Shown in pieces: positions 32,117 to 41,688 of a DNA stretch of 64,000 nt. How positions within the stretch are numbered: the stretch's first letter is position 1; the number at the start of each line of letters is the position of its first letter. This stretch comes from Bordetella genomosp. 9 (lineage in GTDB: Bacteria; Pseudomonadota; Gammaproteobacteria; Burkholderiales; Burkholderiaceae_B), in the NCBI RefSeq assembly GCF_002119725.1, contig NZ_CP021109.1, positions 186,001 through 250,000 of the forward strand, given 5' to 3'. The notes under the pieces are model-generated. The model did no database searches. It saw only the letters and a program-made list of their open reading frames with translations, and was not told the DNA's origin. The position numbers were made by a program, and so were the translations under genes.

Positions 32117-33025
32117 TCAGGGCCGTATGACGCGTTCGGCGATGTATTGGCGCAGCCAGGCGTGACCGGGATCGTCCTGATGGCGCTCGTGCCAATACAG
32201 GGACACGGACAGCGCAGGCAGCTTCAAAGGCACGTCCAGCAGCATCAATCTTGCCGTACGGGATGCCGCCCTGGCGACGCTGAGCGGGAGCGTGGCGATC
32301 AGATCCGAATTCGCGATCACGTAGGGGCACACCATATAGCTCGACAGCGTCGCGGCGACCTGGCGCTGCCGGTTCATGGCCTGCAGCAGACGGTCGATGG
32401 CGCCGCTGTAGTACCCCGTGTGCGCGGCCAGATCCACGTGCGCATAACGCAGATAGGCATCCAGATTCCAGCGGCGCCGCAGACAGGGATGGTGCTCGCG
32501 CACGATGCAGACCGCGGGCTCCTCATACAGGAATCGCGCCCGCAGGCTCTGCGCGGGATCCGGAAAATAGCCGGCCAGCAGTTCGACGTGGTTGGTGTCC
32601 AGCATGCTCAAGCCATGCAGCAGCCGTGCTGGCATGACGCGCAGATGCAGGTGCGGCGCGTCCTTGGCGAGGCCGGGAAGGACGCGCGGCAGCAGCGTGA
32701 ACTGCATGTAGTCCGTGGCGTACAGCGAGAAGGTGCGGGCGGTGGCGCGGGGATCGAAATCCTGGCGCGGACCGGTGGCGCGCTGCCAGCGCGCAAGCAA
32801 GGGCTGCAATTCCAGGTGCAGCGCCGTGGCATGGGCGGTGGGCTGCCACTGACCGCCTTCACGGATGAGCAGCGGATCGTTGAAAAGTTTGCGCAGCCTG
32901 CTCAGCGCGGCGCTCATGGCGGGCTGGCTGACGCCGACCTGTTCGGCCGCGCGCGACACCGCGCGGCAGGTCATCAGGGCATCGAAATGCACGAGCAGAT
33001 TCAGGTCCGGCGATTTCATCGGCAT
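32117..33025 (-). CDS. LysR-family transcriptional regulator
   Basis: A 302-residue LTTR. The N-terminal helix-turn-helix reads DLNLLVHFDALMTCRAVSRAAEQVGVSQ with PAMSAALSRLRKLFNDPLL after it, the NodD/NahR-like style. The effector domain follows from about residue 95 (FSLYATDYMQFTLLPRVLP). ATG 33025 and ATG 33019 are both possible. It is divergent from the Bug/hyuA/hyuB group, with the dyad TTTATA-TGAC-TATAAA between them, so it probably activates that cluster in response to its substrate. Confidence 0.9.
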   Translation of the reverse strand: MPMKSPDLNLLVHFDALMTCRAVSRAAEQVGVSQPAMSAALSRLRKLFNDPLLIREGGQWQPTAHATALHLELQPLLARWQRATGPRQDFDPRATARTFSLYATDYMQFTLLPRVLPGLAKDAPHLHLRVMPARLLHGLSMLDTNHVELLAGYFPDPAQSLRARFLYEEPAVCIVREHHPCLRRRWNLDAYLRYAHVDLAAHTGYYSGAIDRLLQAMNRQRQVAATLSSYMVCPYVIANSDLIATLPLSVARAASRTARLMLLDVPLKLPALSVSLYWHERHQDDPGHAWLRQYIAERVIRP

Positions 33026-33033
33026 CCATGACG

Positions 33034-33049
33034 TTTATATGACTATAAA
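33034..33049. promoter_or_regulatory. LysR-box-like dyad
   Basis: TTTATA-TGAC-TATAAA is a perfect 6-bp inverted repeat that satisfies the T-N11-A LTTR rule. It lies just 9 bases upstream of the lysR ATG, in an AT-rich island between the divergent genes, and is the likely autoregulatory site. Confidence 0.55.
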
Positions 33050-33164
33050 TGCAAACGACTGCCGCGATGCGGCCGCGGACCCTAGGATTTCCCCTGCAAT
33101 GCACCGCCCGAGGCGACGGACGAAGGAGCCGCGCCCGGGACTTCATAGACAAGGGGAATGAGTC

Positions 33165-34148
33165 ATGAAAGCACGCATGTTGCGCCGCGCCTGCGGCGTC
33201 CTGGCCGGGGTTGCGCTTGCCCTATCGGGCACGGCGGCCTCGGCGGCCTGGCCCAACGACAAGATCATCCGCATGGTGGTGCCGTTTGCCGCCGGCGGGT
33301 CCACCGACCTGATCGCGCGCAAGCTGGCCGAGGGACTTGGCAAGACGCTGGGCGCGAACGTGATCGTCGAAAACCGTCCCGGCGCGGGCGGGACCGTGGG
33401 CACCGACTACGTGGCGCGGCAACCGGCCGACGGCTATACGATCCTGATGGGGTCGGTGAGCACGCATGGCAGCGCGCCATGTATCTACCAGCACCTGCCT
33501 TATGACGCCAACAAGGACTTCACGCCGCTGGCCGTGGTAGCGACCATCCCCAACGTGATCGTCCTGAACAAAGAGGTGCCGGCCAAGGACGTGCAGTCCT
33601 TCGTGAAGCTGGCGAAACAGGATCCCGGCCGCTATACCTACGCGTCGAACGGGCCCGGCACGTCGAATCACCTGGCGTCGGCGTTCTTCACCAGCGTAGC
33701 GGGCATCTCCATGACGCACGTGCCCTATCGCGGCTCGGGCCCCGCCCTGATCGACCTGCTGGGCGGCCAGGTCAACATGATGATGGACGTCATCATGACG
33801 TCGTATCCCTACATCAAGGAAGGCAAGCTGCACGCGCTGGCCGTTACGTCAGCGCAGCGCAGCCCGATGCTGCCCGATGTGCCCACGGTCGCGGAATCCG
33901 GCTACCCGGGGTTCGAGGCGATTGTCTGGTTCGGCATGTTCGCGCCCGCCAACCTGCCCGCCCCCATCGCGGACCGTCTGGCCAAGGCGATCGTCGATGT
34001 GCAGAACGGGCCGGAGATGAAGCGGTACCTGGAAAGCACGGGCTCGCAGGTTTCATCCGTGACGGGCCAGGCCTTCGCCGCGATGATCAAGGACGACAAC
34101 GCGAAGTGGTGCAAGGTGGTGCAGCAGGCCAAGATCCGCCTGGACTGA
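33165..34148 (+). CDS. Bug-family tripartite tricarboxylate transporter receptor
   Basis: A 327-residue exported binding protein: signal peptide about 1-27 (ending ASA), then DKIIRMVVPFAAGGSTDLIAR, the Bug ligand-binding strand-loop. THVPYRGSGPALIDLLGGQV and VAESGYPGFEAIVWFGMF are typical later blocks. AGGGGA nine bases upstream supports ATG 33165. It leads the cluster and is followed 73 bp later by hyuA, so it probably delivers the cyclic or keto compound acted on by HyuAB. No TctA/TctB partners are in the window. Confidence 0.9.
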   Translation: MKARMLRRACGVLAGVALALSGTAASAAWPNDKIIRMVVPFAAGGSTDLIARKLAEGLGKTLGANVIVENRPGAGGTVGTDYVARQPADGYTILMGSVSTHGSAPCIYQHLPYDANKDFTPLAVVATIPNVIVLNKEVPAKDVQSFVKLAKQDPGRYTYASNGPGTSNHLASAFFTSVAGISMTHVPYRGSGPALIDLLGGQVNMMMDVIMTSYPYIKEGKLHALAVTSAQRSPMLPDVPTVAESGYPGFEAIVWFGMFAPANLPAPIADRLAKAIVDVQNGPEMKRYLESTGSQVSSVTGQAFAAMIKDDNAKWCKVVQQAKIRLD

Positions 34149-34221
34149 CGGCCGGGGCCCTGCCCGGCCGCCGTCGCGGCCGGGCGCGAGCGAACATTTT
34201 TTTCTTCAGGAAGACAACGAT

Positions 34222-36279
34222 ATGTACCGTATCGGCATAGACGTCGGGGGCACGTTTACCGACTTCACCATGATCGACGAGACCGCCGGCGTGGTGCACT
34301 TTCACAAGGTGCCGTCCACGCCGGACGATCCGTCGCGCGCCATCGCCTCGGGCATCGAAGGGCTGCTGGACATGCATGGGGTGGACCCGTCGCAAGTCTC
34401 GCACGTGGGCCACGGCACCACAGTGGCGACCAACCTGATCATCGAGCGCAAGGGCGCGCAGGTCGGGCTGATCACGACGCGGGGCTTTCGCGATGTGCTG
34501 GAGATCGGCCGGCAGACGCGTCCGCATCTGTACGACTACAGCGTCGGCAAGCCGCCGGTGGCGGTGCCGCGCCAGTTCCGCATCGAAGTGGCCGAGCGGG
34601 TGCAGGCCACCGGCGAAGTGCGCGAACCGCTGGACGAGCAGGCCGTGCGCGAGGCCGCGCGCCATTTCGCGAGGCACGGTATTTCGGCGGTGACGATCTG
34701 CTTCCTGCATTCCTATCGCAACCCGGTGCACGAACAACGTGCGCGCGACATCGTCGCCGAAGAAATGCTGGGCGCGTACATCAGCCTGTCCAGCGAGGTG
34801 CTGCCGGAATTCCGGGAGTACGAGCGGCTGTCCACGACCGTGCTGAATGCCGCGGTGGGCCCGCGCATGGCGAGCTACCTGGAGCGCTTCCTGTTGCGCG
34901 TGCGCGAACTGGGCATTGCGCACGAGCCGCACACGGTGCATTCCAACGGCGGCCTGATGTCGATTGCCAGCGTGCGGCAGTTTCCCGTGCGCACCTGCCT
35001 GTCCGGCCCCGCCGCCGGCGTGGTGGGGGCGGCGGCGGTGGGCCGCGTCATCGGCAGCCCGAATCTGGTCACGTTCGACGTGGGCGGCACCAGCACCGAT
35101 GTGTCGCTCATCTGCGACGGCAAGCCGCTGTTCACCTCGCACCGCCATGTCGCGGGCTATCCGGTGAAGACGCCCATGGTCGATATACACGTGATCGGCG
35201 CGGGCGGCGGCAGTATCGCGTGGATGGACGACGCGGGCGCGCTGAAGGTCGGCCCGCACAGCGCCGGCGCGGTGCCCGGGCCGGTGGGCTACGGACGCGG
35301 CGGCGTCGAGCCCACCATCACGGACGCCGAGATCGTCCTGCAACGGCTCAACCCCGTTTCGCTGCTGAGCGGCCGCATGCCGGTGTACGCGGAGCAGGCG
35401 CGCCAGGTCATCCAGGAGAAGGTGGCCCGGCCGCTGAATCTCGGCATCGAGGCGGCCGCCGAAGGCATCCTGCGCATCGCCACGGCCAATATGAGCCGCG
35501 CCATTCGCGCGGTATCGACCGAGCGCGGGTATGACCTGTCGGAGTTCGCGCTGTTCGCCTTCGGCGGCGCCGGGCCGCTGCATGCCGTCGAGGTGGCCGA
35601 GGAATGCGGCATTCCGCGCGTCATCGTGCCGCAGGAGCCGGGCACGATGTGCGCCCGCGGCATTCTGTTGAGCGACATCTCCTTCGATTTCGTACGCAGC
35701 GAGATCGCGCTGGCCACGCCGCAGAACTGGACGCGCGTGGCCGCGATCTTCGAGTCATTGCGGCGCCAGGCCGACGAATGGCTGGCCTCCGAAGGCGTGG
35801 CGACCGGACTGCGCGCAGCCCATTGCGCGATCGACGCACGCTACGAAGGACAGAACTTCGAGGTGCAGGTGCCCCTGGACGATACGGCCGAAAGCGGATT
35901 CCAGGCCTTTCTGGATCGTTTCGCGCAGGCGCATATGCGGGAATACGGCTACGACGTGGACGACCGCGCCATCCAGATCATCAACTGCCGCGTGCAGGCG
36001 ACGGGGCAGGTGATCAAGGCCCCGCTGTCGCCGCGCAAAGTGGAAGGCACGATGGCGCAGGCGCGCATCGGCCAGCGCGACGCCTACTTCGGCGCCACGA
36101 ATGGCTGGCTCGAAACCCCGGTCTACGACCGCGGCCGGCTGCCCACGGGCGTCGCGTTCCAGGGCCCCGCCCTGGTCGAGGAAATGAGTTCGACCACGGT
36201 GATCGGCGTCGGTCACAGCGCCGTGGTCGACGACTACGGCAATCTCATCATCACCCTGCAAGGCAACGCAAATGGCTGA
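34222..36279 (+). CDS. hyuA: Hydantoinase/oxoprolinase subunit A (HyuA type)
   Basis: A 685-residue ATP-dependent subunit. YRIGIDVGGTFTDFTMID is the Hydant_A N-terminal nucleotide fold; GHGTTVATNLIIERKGA and VTFDVGGTSTDVSLI are the other ATPase blocks, and FGGAGPLHAVEVAEE follows. Family members with a HyuB partner hydrolyse N-methylhydantoin or 5-oxoproline, or carboxylate acetone or acetophenone. Sequence alone does not tell these apart. AGGAAG precedes the ATG, and hyuB starts 8 bases before this gene ends, so the subunits are made together. Confidence 0.88.
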   Translation: MYRIGIDVGGTFTDFTMIDETAGVVHFHKVPSTPDDPSRAIASGIEGLLDMHGVDPSQVSHVGHGTTVATNLIIERKGAQVGLITTRGFRDVLEIGRQTRPHLYDYSVGKPPVAVPRQFRIEVAERVQATGEVREPLDEQAVREAARHFARHGISAVTICFLHSYRNPVHEQRARDIVAEEMLGAYISLSSEVLPEFREYERLSTTVLNAAVGPRMASYLERFLLRVRELGIAHEPHTVHSNGGLMSIASVRQFPVRTCLSGPAAGVVGAAAVGRVIGSPNLVTFDVGGTSTDVSLICDGKPLFTSHRHVAGYPVKTPMVDIHVIGAGGGSIAWMDDAGALKVGPHSAGAVPGPVGYGRGGVEPTITDAEIVLQRLNPVSLLSGRMPVYAEQARQVIQEKVARPLNLGIEAAAEGILRIATANMSRAIRAVSTERGYDLSEFALFAFGGAGPLHAVEVAEECGIPRVIVPQEPGTMCARGILLSDISFDFVRSEIALATPQNWTRVAAIFESLRRQADEWLASEGVATGLRAAHCAIDARYEGQNFEVQVPLDDTAESGFQAFLDRFAQAHMREYGYDVDDRAIQIINCRVQATGQVIKAPLSPRKVEGTMAQARIGQRDAYFGATNGWLETPVYDRGRLPTGVAFQGPALVEEMSSTTVIGVGHSAVVDDYGNLIITLQGNANG

Positions 36280-37984
36280 ACTTTCCCGCACGGACGACGG
36301 TCTGGCCGATCCGATCGGCATGGAGGTCTTCTGCAATCGGCTGCTGTCGATCACGGAAGACATGAACAATACGCTGGTGCGCGCATCGTTCTCCACCAAC
36401 ATCAAGGAGCGCAAGGACTGCTCGGTGGCGCTGTTCGACGCGGCTGGCCGCCTGGTGGCGCAGGGCACGCAGATTCCGCTGCATCTGGGATCGTTGGACG
36501 GCGCGATGCGCGCCATCCTGGACCGCCATGCCATCGAAACGATCGAGGACGGCGACGTTTTCATCTGCAACGACCCCTATCTGGCCAACGGCAGCCATCT
36601 GCCGGACATCAACATCGTCACGCCGGTATTCTGGGAGGGCCGGCTGCGCTTCTTCGCGGCGAACATCGCGCACCATTCCGACGTGGGCGGCCCCGTGCCG
36701 GGCTCCATCGCCGGCGGGCTGAATTCGATCTTCGCCGAAGGCATCCGCATCCCGGTGGCGCGTCTCGCACGCGCCGGCAAGGTCGATGAGGACTTGTTGA
36801 ACCTGATCTGCGCAAACACGCGCGATCCGGAAGAGCGCCTGCTGGACCTGCGCGTGCAGATGGCGACCAACCGTCGCGGCGCGGCGGCCATGCAGGGCCT
36901 GATACGCCAGATGGGACTGGACGCGGTGCTGCAATCCGTGGAGGACGTAATCCGCTATACCCGGCGCCGCCTGCTGAACCGCATCTCGGAGCTCAAGCAG
37001 GGCAGCTACACCTTCCATTCCGATCTGGACGATGACGGACTGGGCGGCGATCCGGTGCGGATACAGGTGACGTTGACGGTGCACCCGGACCGCCTGCATT
37101 TCGATTTCGCCGGTTCCGGCCCGCAGGCGCGCGGCGCCATGAATCTGCCCGTGAATGCGCTGCGGGCATCCGTGTACTACGCGGTGAAGGCGCTGCTGGA
37201 CCCGGACATCGCTCCCAACGCAGGCCTGTTCGAACCGATCGAGATCGACGCCCCGTTGGGGACCATCACGAATCCGGAACATCCGGCCGCCGTCGGCGCG
37301 CGGTCGATCACGGCGCAGAAAGTTGCCGGCGCCATCTTCGGCGCCTTCCGGGGCTTGCTGCCGCCGGAAAAAATCATGGCGTCGGGCAACGACTGCTGCC
37401 CCGCCATCGTGTTTTCCGGCAAATGGGCGACGCGGCCGGGTCAGTTCGTCTATCTGGAAACGCTGGGCGGCGGCGCCGGTGCACGCTACGACAGCGACGG
37501 CATGGATGCGATCCACGTGCATATGACCAATACGTCCAACCTGCCCGTGGAGGCTTTGGAAAACGAGTATCCGCTGCTGATGGACGAATACGCGATGATT
37601 CCGGATTCGGGCGGTCCCGGCCGCATGCGCGGCGGTTTGTCCATCGCCAAGCAGATACGCGCACTTGGGCCGGGCATCGTGTTCTCGGCGCGTTCGGACA
37701 GCCATACGGTAGGCGTGGCGACGGGCGTGGACGGCGGCATGGACGGCCGCCGCGCCCGGCTGATCCGCAATTACGGCACGCCGAAACAGCAGGAGATGTT
37801 TTCCAAGACGGCGAATATCGTGCTGGAACCCGGCGAGAGCGTGCGCATCGAAACGCCCGGCGGGGGCGGCTACGGCGCGCCGGCGCAACGCGCGCCCGAA
37901 CGCCTGCAACGCGATCTGCTGGACGGCAAGGTGAGCGAAGCGGCCGCGCGCGAACACTACGGTTTCGTGCCGGAACGCGGGTAG
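36272..37984 (+). CDS. hyuB: Hydantoinase/oxoprolinase subunit B (HyuB type)
   Basis: A 570-residue partner subunit. DPIGMEVFCNRLLSITEDM is the standard HyuB opening, then FSTNIKERKDCSVALFD, FICNDPYLANGSHLPDI, and near the end GGPGRMRGGLSIAKQI and TPGGGGYGAP. These match the hydantoinase B / 5-oxoprolinase C-terminal family, which provides the substrate site that works with the HyuA ATPase. It ends the LysR-linked transcription unit; a convergent cupin gene follows after 62 bp. Confidence 0.88.
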   Translation: MAELSRTDDGLADPIGMEVFCNRLLSITEDMNNTLVRASFSTNIKERKDCSVALFDAAGRLVAQGTQIPLHLGSLDGAMRAILDRHAIETIEDGDVFICNDPYLANGSHLPDINIVTPVFWEGRLRFFAANIAHHSDVGGPVPGSIAGGLNSIFAEGIRIPVARLARAGKVDEDLLNLICANTRDPEERLLDLRVQMATNRRGAAAMQGLIRQMGLDAVLQSVEDVIRYTRRRLLNRISELKQGSYTFHSDLDDDGLGGDPVRIQVTLTVHPDRLHFDFAGSGPQARGAMNLPVNALRASVYYAVKALLDPDIAPNAGLFEPIEIDAPLGTITNPEHPAAVGARSITAQKVAGAIFGAFRGLLPPEKIMASGNDCCPAIVFSGKWATRPGQFVYLETLGGGAGARYDSDGMDAIHVHMTNTSNLPVEALENEYPLLMDEYAMIPDSGGPGRMRGGLSIAKQIRALGPGIVFSARSDSHTVGVATGVDGGMDGRRARLIRNYGTPKQQEMFSKTANIVLEPGESVRIETPGGGGYGAPAQRAPERLQRDLLDGKVSEAAAREHYGFVPERG

Positions 37985-38046
37985 GCGGCCATGCTGGCGG
38001 CCAGTCGGAGTTGAATTTGTTTGTTCCCGCCGTCTGGCGCCGCCGG

Positions 38047-38376
38047 TCAGTCCACGATGAAAAGCGTGGCGCCGGTCGGCGTGGACGAGCGGTGCGCTTC
38101 GGCGCCGTCCGCGACCTGGTAGCTCATGCCGGGCCGTAACGTGAACCGGCGGCCGTCTTCCAGCTCGGTATCCAGCGAGCCGGCCAGGCACAACAGGATG
38201 TGCCCTTTGCTGCACCAGTGGTCGGCGAGGTAGCCGGCGGTGTATTCGACCATGCGCACGCGGATGTCGCCGAAATGGCGGGTGCGCCAGATGGCCTTGC
38301 CGGTGGTGCCGGCGTGTTCGGTCGGCGCGATGGCGGACCAGTCGGTCGTGCCGAAGGGAATGTCGGTGAGTTTCAT
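38047..38376 (-). CDS. Small DHCW-motif cupin
   Basis: A 109-residue single-domain beta-barrel protein. It has YLADHWCSKGHILLCLAGSL, close to the DHCW motif that names a small cupin group, then ELEDGRRFTLRPGMSYQVAD, the second cupin strand pair. The His of DHW and the later His in EAHRSS could hold a metal. Its function is unknown. ATG 38376 gives the family-length product; the longer frame upstream is Arg/Ala-rich and unlikely. It stands between convergent hyuB and the large orphan gene. Confidence 0.75.
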   Translation of the reverse strand: MKLTDIPFGTTDWSAIAPTEHAGTTGKAIWRTRHFGDIRVRMVEYTAGYLADHWCSKGHILLCLAGSLDTELEDGRRFTLRPGMSYQVADGAEAHRSSTPTGATLFIVD

Positions 38377-38526
38377 GGCGCAGGCTGAGGGCGGTCGCCG
38401 TGGCGCCGCCAGTGGCAATGTCGGGGCAGCGCGAGGGGCAGGGAAACGAGAAGGGTAAAGAATCGATATTCTAGGGGCCTTCCCGCCGCGGGCTTCTTAC
38501 CGGACGTGCCGGCGCGCCCGGTACGG

Positions 38527-41508
38527 TCAGGCGCCATCCGGCGGCGTGCCGGGCGATGGGCCCTCGTCGAAGCGATAGCGGATGTCGACCTGCGCCGCCA
38601 GGCCGTCGGGGACGCCGGCGGCGGTCGCCGCCAGCGCGTACGTGGCCTTTACCCAGGCGGGCGATGGGAGCGCCTGCGTCCGGTCCTGCGGCTGTGCCGC
38701 CGCTGGCGCCGGCTTGCCCGCGCAATCCCGATAAACCAGGGTGGTTTCGATGCGATAGCTGCCTTCGGGCAGGCGCTGCACCAGAAAATGCGCGGCGCCC
38801 ATCGCCCCCGGGCCCAGCAGCGCACGCGTCCCATCCGGCCGCCGCAGCGGCGGCCCGCCGGGCTCGGCCTCGAGCGCCTGCCGAAACGCGTGAAGCGCGC
38901 CGCCATTCAACAACGCCGTCAGCGCGGGCGCCGCGTCGCGGGCCAAGCTGCGCAGGGCGTGCAAGGCGCCCCCGACCGCGTCGCGGCGCGCTTCGCCTTG
39001 CAGGGATGCGTCGAAACCGCGGTAGCGCACGCGGCGCCCGCGCGCATCGACCCCGTCGACCGCGATGGAGGTACCGGGGCCATGCACCACATCGCGTGCG
39101 AAGGCCGCGCTCACGTAAAACCACGATGGTTCGCCATCGGGCAGGGGCAGCATGACGGGCAGCATGCGCAAGGCCTCTGCATCGGGCGGGCCGGCCAGCC
39201 GGCGCGCGAATTCGGCATGATGCTCCGCCTGCAGGCAGGGATGCGCCGCTTGTGCGGCCGGATCCCAGGCCACCCCGAACTCCCCTGCGATGGCCGCGGG
39301 CAAGCGCGCATCGGTGCGCGTGGGCGCCGTACCGGTCCGTGCAACACCCAAGCCGTTGGAGGAACAGGCATGGCGCAGGAAAGCCGCAATGCGCATGGCG
39401 AAGCCCAGGATCACCATGGGACGCACCAGGCGGGCCATGCCGTCCCGTCTCTGCTCGCCCGCGTACTGCTGCAGCGCCGCCCAGGCATCCTGCAAGGCAT
39501 CGTCCACCGGCGGCTCCCCGGCCAGGCCGCACAGCACGCGAACGCGCGCGCCGGCATCGCGGCGGTCCAGCCGTTCCAGCGCCTCAGTCACGAGGCCATA
39601 GGTGAGGTCCGCGACTTCGTCGGCATTCATCTCGTCGCCGCATTGGACGCGGCGATCTCCCAAGCGCGCGAGCATGTCCGCGATGTCGCGCAGCCTGGCA
39701 AGGACGCGCTGCGGGGTGACGTCCTCGCGCATCATGTCCACGAGCAGCGCGTCCATCGCGGCTCCCAGGCCCTTGGGCGGCGTCGCACGCGCCGCGATTT
39801 CCGCTTTGAGCGCGGCCTTGTCAATGATGAGGCCGAAGGGCCGCAGCGGCGCGATGGCGGCGCGCAGGTAGCCCAGTTCCCGGTCGGAGAGCGCGCGCAG
39901 CGGTGTCTGTCCGGCCGAAGGACACACCAGCGTGCGCATCAGCTCGACGGCTCGGCCGACGGAGTAGCTCAGGGTTGCCGGCGCACGCGTGCCCATGGCG
40001 GCATGGCTTTCGTTCAGCGCCTGCACCGCTTCGGCCAGCGCCACCAGGCGGAATGCCGCCGCGGGACGGTCCTCGCGGGCGATCGCTTCGTACACCGCGG
40101 CCAGGGCGTCTTCGGTGCGCTGGTGGACGGCATGCAGCATCTCGTCGCATACCGCTTCGAGCGCCGCCCCCACGGTGGGCCGCAGGGGCGACATATCGGG
40201 CGCCACGTCCAGATGCGTCCTGAGCGAGGACAGCTCACTGACCGGCAGGGCCAGCAGGCTGGTCCGCCGCTGCGGCAAGGGCAGATGATGCAGCATGATG
40301 GCCAGTACCTCGTAACGCAGGCGCATGTGCAGCTCGGTCACCGTAGGCAGCCGGCCAGCCAGGGCATGCACCCTGGCGTCGATGCCTGCGTAGATGTCGC
40401 GGATGTCCTGCATCATCCTGCCCAGCGTTATGGCCCGCCCGCCGCCGCCGCCGACACCGCCGTTGCGGCCCGCCCCGCGCACCGTCTGGACGGCAATGCG
40501 GTCCTCGCGCTCGCGCAACTGCGCGCGCAGGGCCTGGCGCCAGATCTCGCGGCCGGCCTCGTCCAACCTGCTGTTGCCGGAAGCTGCGGACGAACTGGCA
40601 TCGTCTTCGCACCGTTCGCCCGGCGGCGCGCCTTTCAACAGGCCGGGCGGACGATGGGCATCGCCGATCGACGCGTCGGGCCAGGCCTGCGCAGCCAGCA
40701 CGCCCAGCTCGTCGTCGGTCAGGCTGTCCAGCATCAGGCTCAACACGTGTGCCGGCGTCCGGCATGGCGACGTCAGCGACAGCCCGATCCCGTAAAGCTG
40801 GTCCAATGCCTCGTCGAGTGTGTGCGGATCCGCCTTTGCGCCGGCGGCCGCCTCGAGCAGCGTGTCCAGCAATGCGCGTCCGCCGCGTGTGGCGAGCTCC
40901 CGGACCAGGGCTTGTTCCATCGTGTCCAGGAAGTCCGCCGCGACGGGGCGCAGGGCTTTTTCCTGGCGTCTGATCAGGTCGCGGCTGATATCGGGTTGGG
41001 ACGCCAGGTCGTCATACAGCAGATGAAGCTGGGAGGCGTCCAGGCGGCCCAGGCATTGCGCCAGCACGGCGTCCAGGGTGGGAAGAGGGGCGCCGCCGCA
41101 CGCATCGCCGGCGGGCGAAGCGGCGCCCCCGGCGGCCATCGAAGCGCGGGCGCGCGTTTCGAACTGGCGGATATCGCCGCACACCGCTTTCAGCAGCCGA
41201 GCGCCTTCTTTCGGCGTCAGGTCGTCGATGCGCCGCATGCTCTGCCGGTCAACGAAGCGTTCCAGCGACGCCTGCAGTTTTTCCTGGGCACGCAGAGCCC
41301 TTGCGGCGGCGCGGCGCGGACCGCCAGAGAAAAAGCGCAGCAGCCGCGGACGCGTGTTCCGGCTGGGCAATTCGTCCCTGCGGGCCAGGGCGGCACGCGG
41401 CGGGGAATTGACGCTTGCGCCCAGCAGCGGCGCGCCGGCGCCGCCCGGCGTCCGTGCCGCGGCCGGCGGCGATCCGGGCGGTGTGTTGCCATGTCCACTG
41501 ACCTGCAT
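38527..41508 (-). CDS. Uncharacterised 993-residue protein
   Basis: I do not recognise this protein. It begins with a Ser/Pro/Gly/Ala-rich, low-complexity stretch (MQVSGHGNTPPGSPP and on to about residue 55), then a basic Arg/Ala segment (RRAAARALRAQ). From about residue 70 to the end it is mostly predicted-helical with few Cys. A Gly-rich patch (GGVGGGGG) lies near the middle. No signal peptide or clear membrane helix is seen. A disordered Ser/Pro N-terminus before a long helical body is also the look of type III secreted effectors, but no secretion gene is in the window. ATG 41508 with GGAG about nine bases upstream is preferred; a longer frame reaches 41655. Confidence 0.7.
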   Translation of the reverse strand: MQVSGHGNTPPGSPPAAARTPGGAGAPLLGASVNSPPRAALARRDELPSRNTRPRLLRFFSGGPRRAAARALRAQEKLQASLERFVDRQSMRRIDDLTPKEGARLLKAVCGDIRQFETRARASMAAGGAASPAGDACGGAPLPTLDAVLAQCLGRLDASQLHLLYDDLASQPDISRDLIRRQEKALRPVAADFLDTMEQALVRELATRGGRALLDTLLEAAAGAKADPHTLDEALDQLYGIGLSLTSPCRTPAHVLSLMLDSLTDDELGVLAAQAWPDASIGDAHRPPGLLKGAPPGERCEDDASSSAASGNSRLDEAGREIWRQALRAQLREREDRIAVQTVRGAGRNGGVGGGGGRAITLGRMMQDIRDIYAGIDARVHALAGRLPTVTELHMRLRYEVLAIMLHHLPLPQRRTSLLALPVSELSSLRTHLDVAPDMSPLRPTVGAALEAVCDEMLHAVHQRTEDALAAVYEAIAREDRPAAAFRLVALAEAVQALNESHAAMGTRAPATLSYSVGRAVELMRTLVCPSAGQTPLRALSDRELGYLRAAIAPLRPFGLIIDKAALKAEIAARATPPKGLGAAMDALLVDMMREDVTPQRVLARLRDIADMLARLGDRRVQCGDEMNADEVADLTYGLVTEALERLDRRDAGARVRVLCGLAGEPPVDDALQDAWAALQQYAGEQRRDGMARLVRPMVILGFAMRIAAFLRHACSSNGLGVARTGTAPTRTDARLPAAIAGEFGVAWDPAAQAAHPCLQAEHHAEFARRLAGPPDAEALRMLPVMLPLPDGEPSWFYVSAAFARDVVHGPGTSIAVDGVDARGRRVRYRGFDASLQGEARRDAVGGALHALRSLARDAAPALTALLNGGALHAFRQALEAEPGGPPLRRPDGTRALLGPGAMGAAHFLVQRLPEGSYRIETTLVYRDCAGKPAPAAAQPQDRTQALPSPAWVKATYALAATAAGVPDGLAAQVDIRYRFDEGPSPGTPPDGA

Positions 41509-41688
41509 GACCCGCGCTCCGTAGGAAAATTGGACGAAGCGTGTGGGTGTCAGTCCTACATGGAGTGTTCCGGTCTTAGCCCGGAACGGAAACCGGTCCG
41601 ACCCCGCAGCCGACCCGGGTGGGCGATACGGCGAGATGGCCGGCGCCGGCCGCACCCGGCGCTACGGCCGCCCAAGCCCCGCGGTGGC

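Noticed and set aside
41541..41571. GGAACA...CCACAC upstream of the orphan gene, resembling an hrp box
   Set aside because: The spacing is 19 bases rather than 15-16 and the sixth base of the first box is A, so it does not meet the hrp/ECF consensus.
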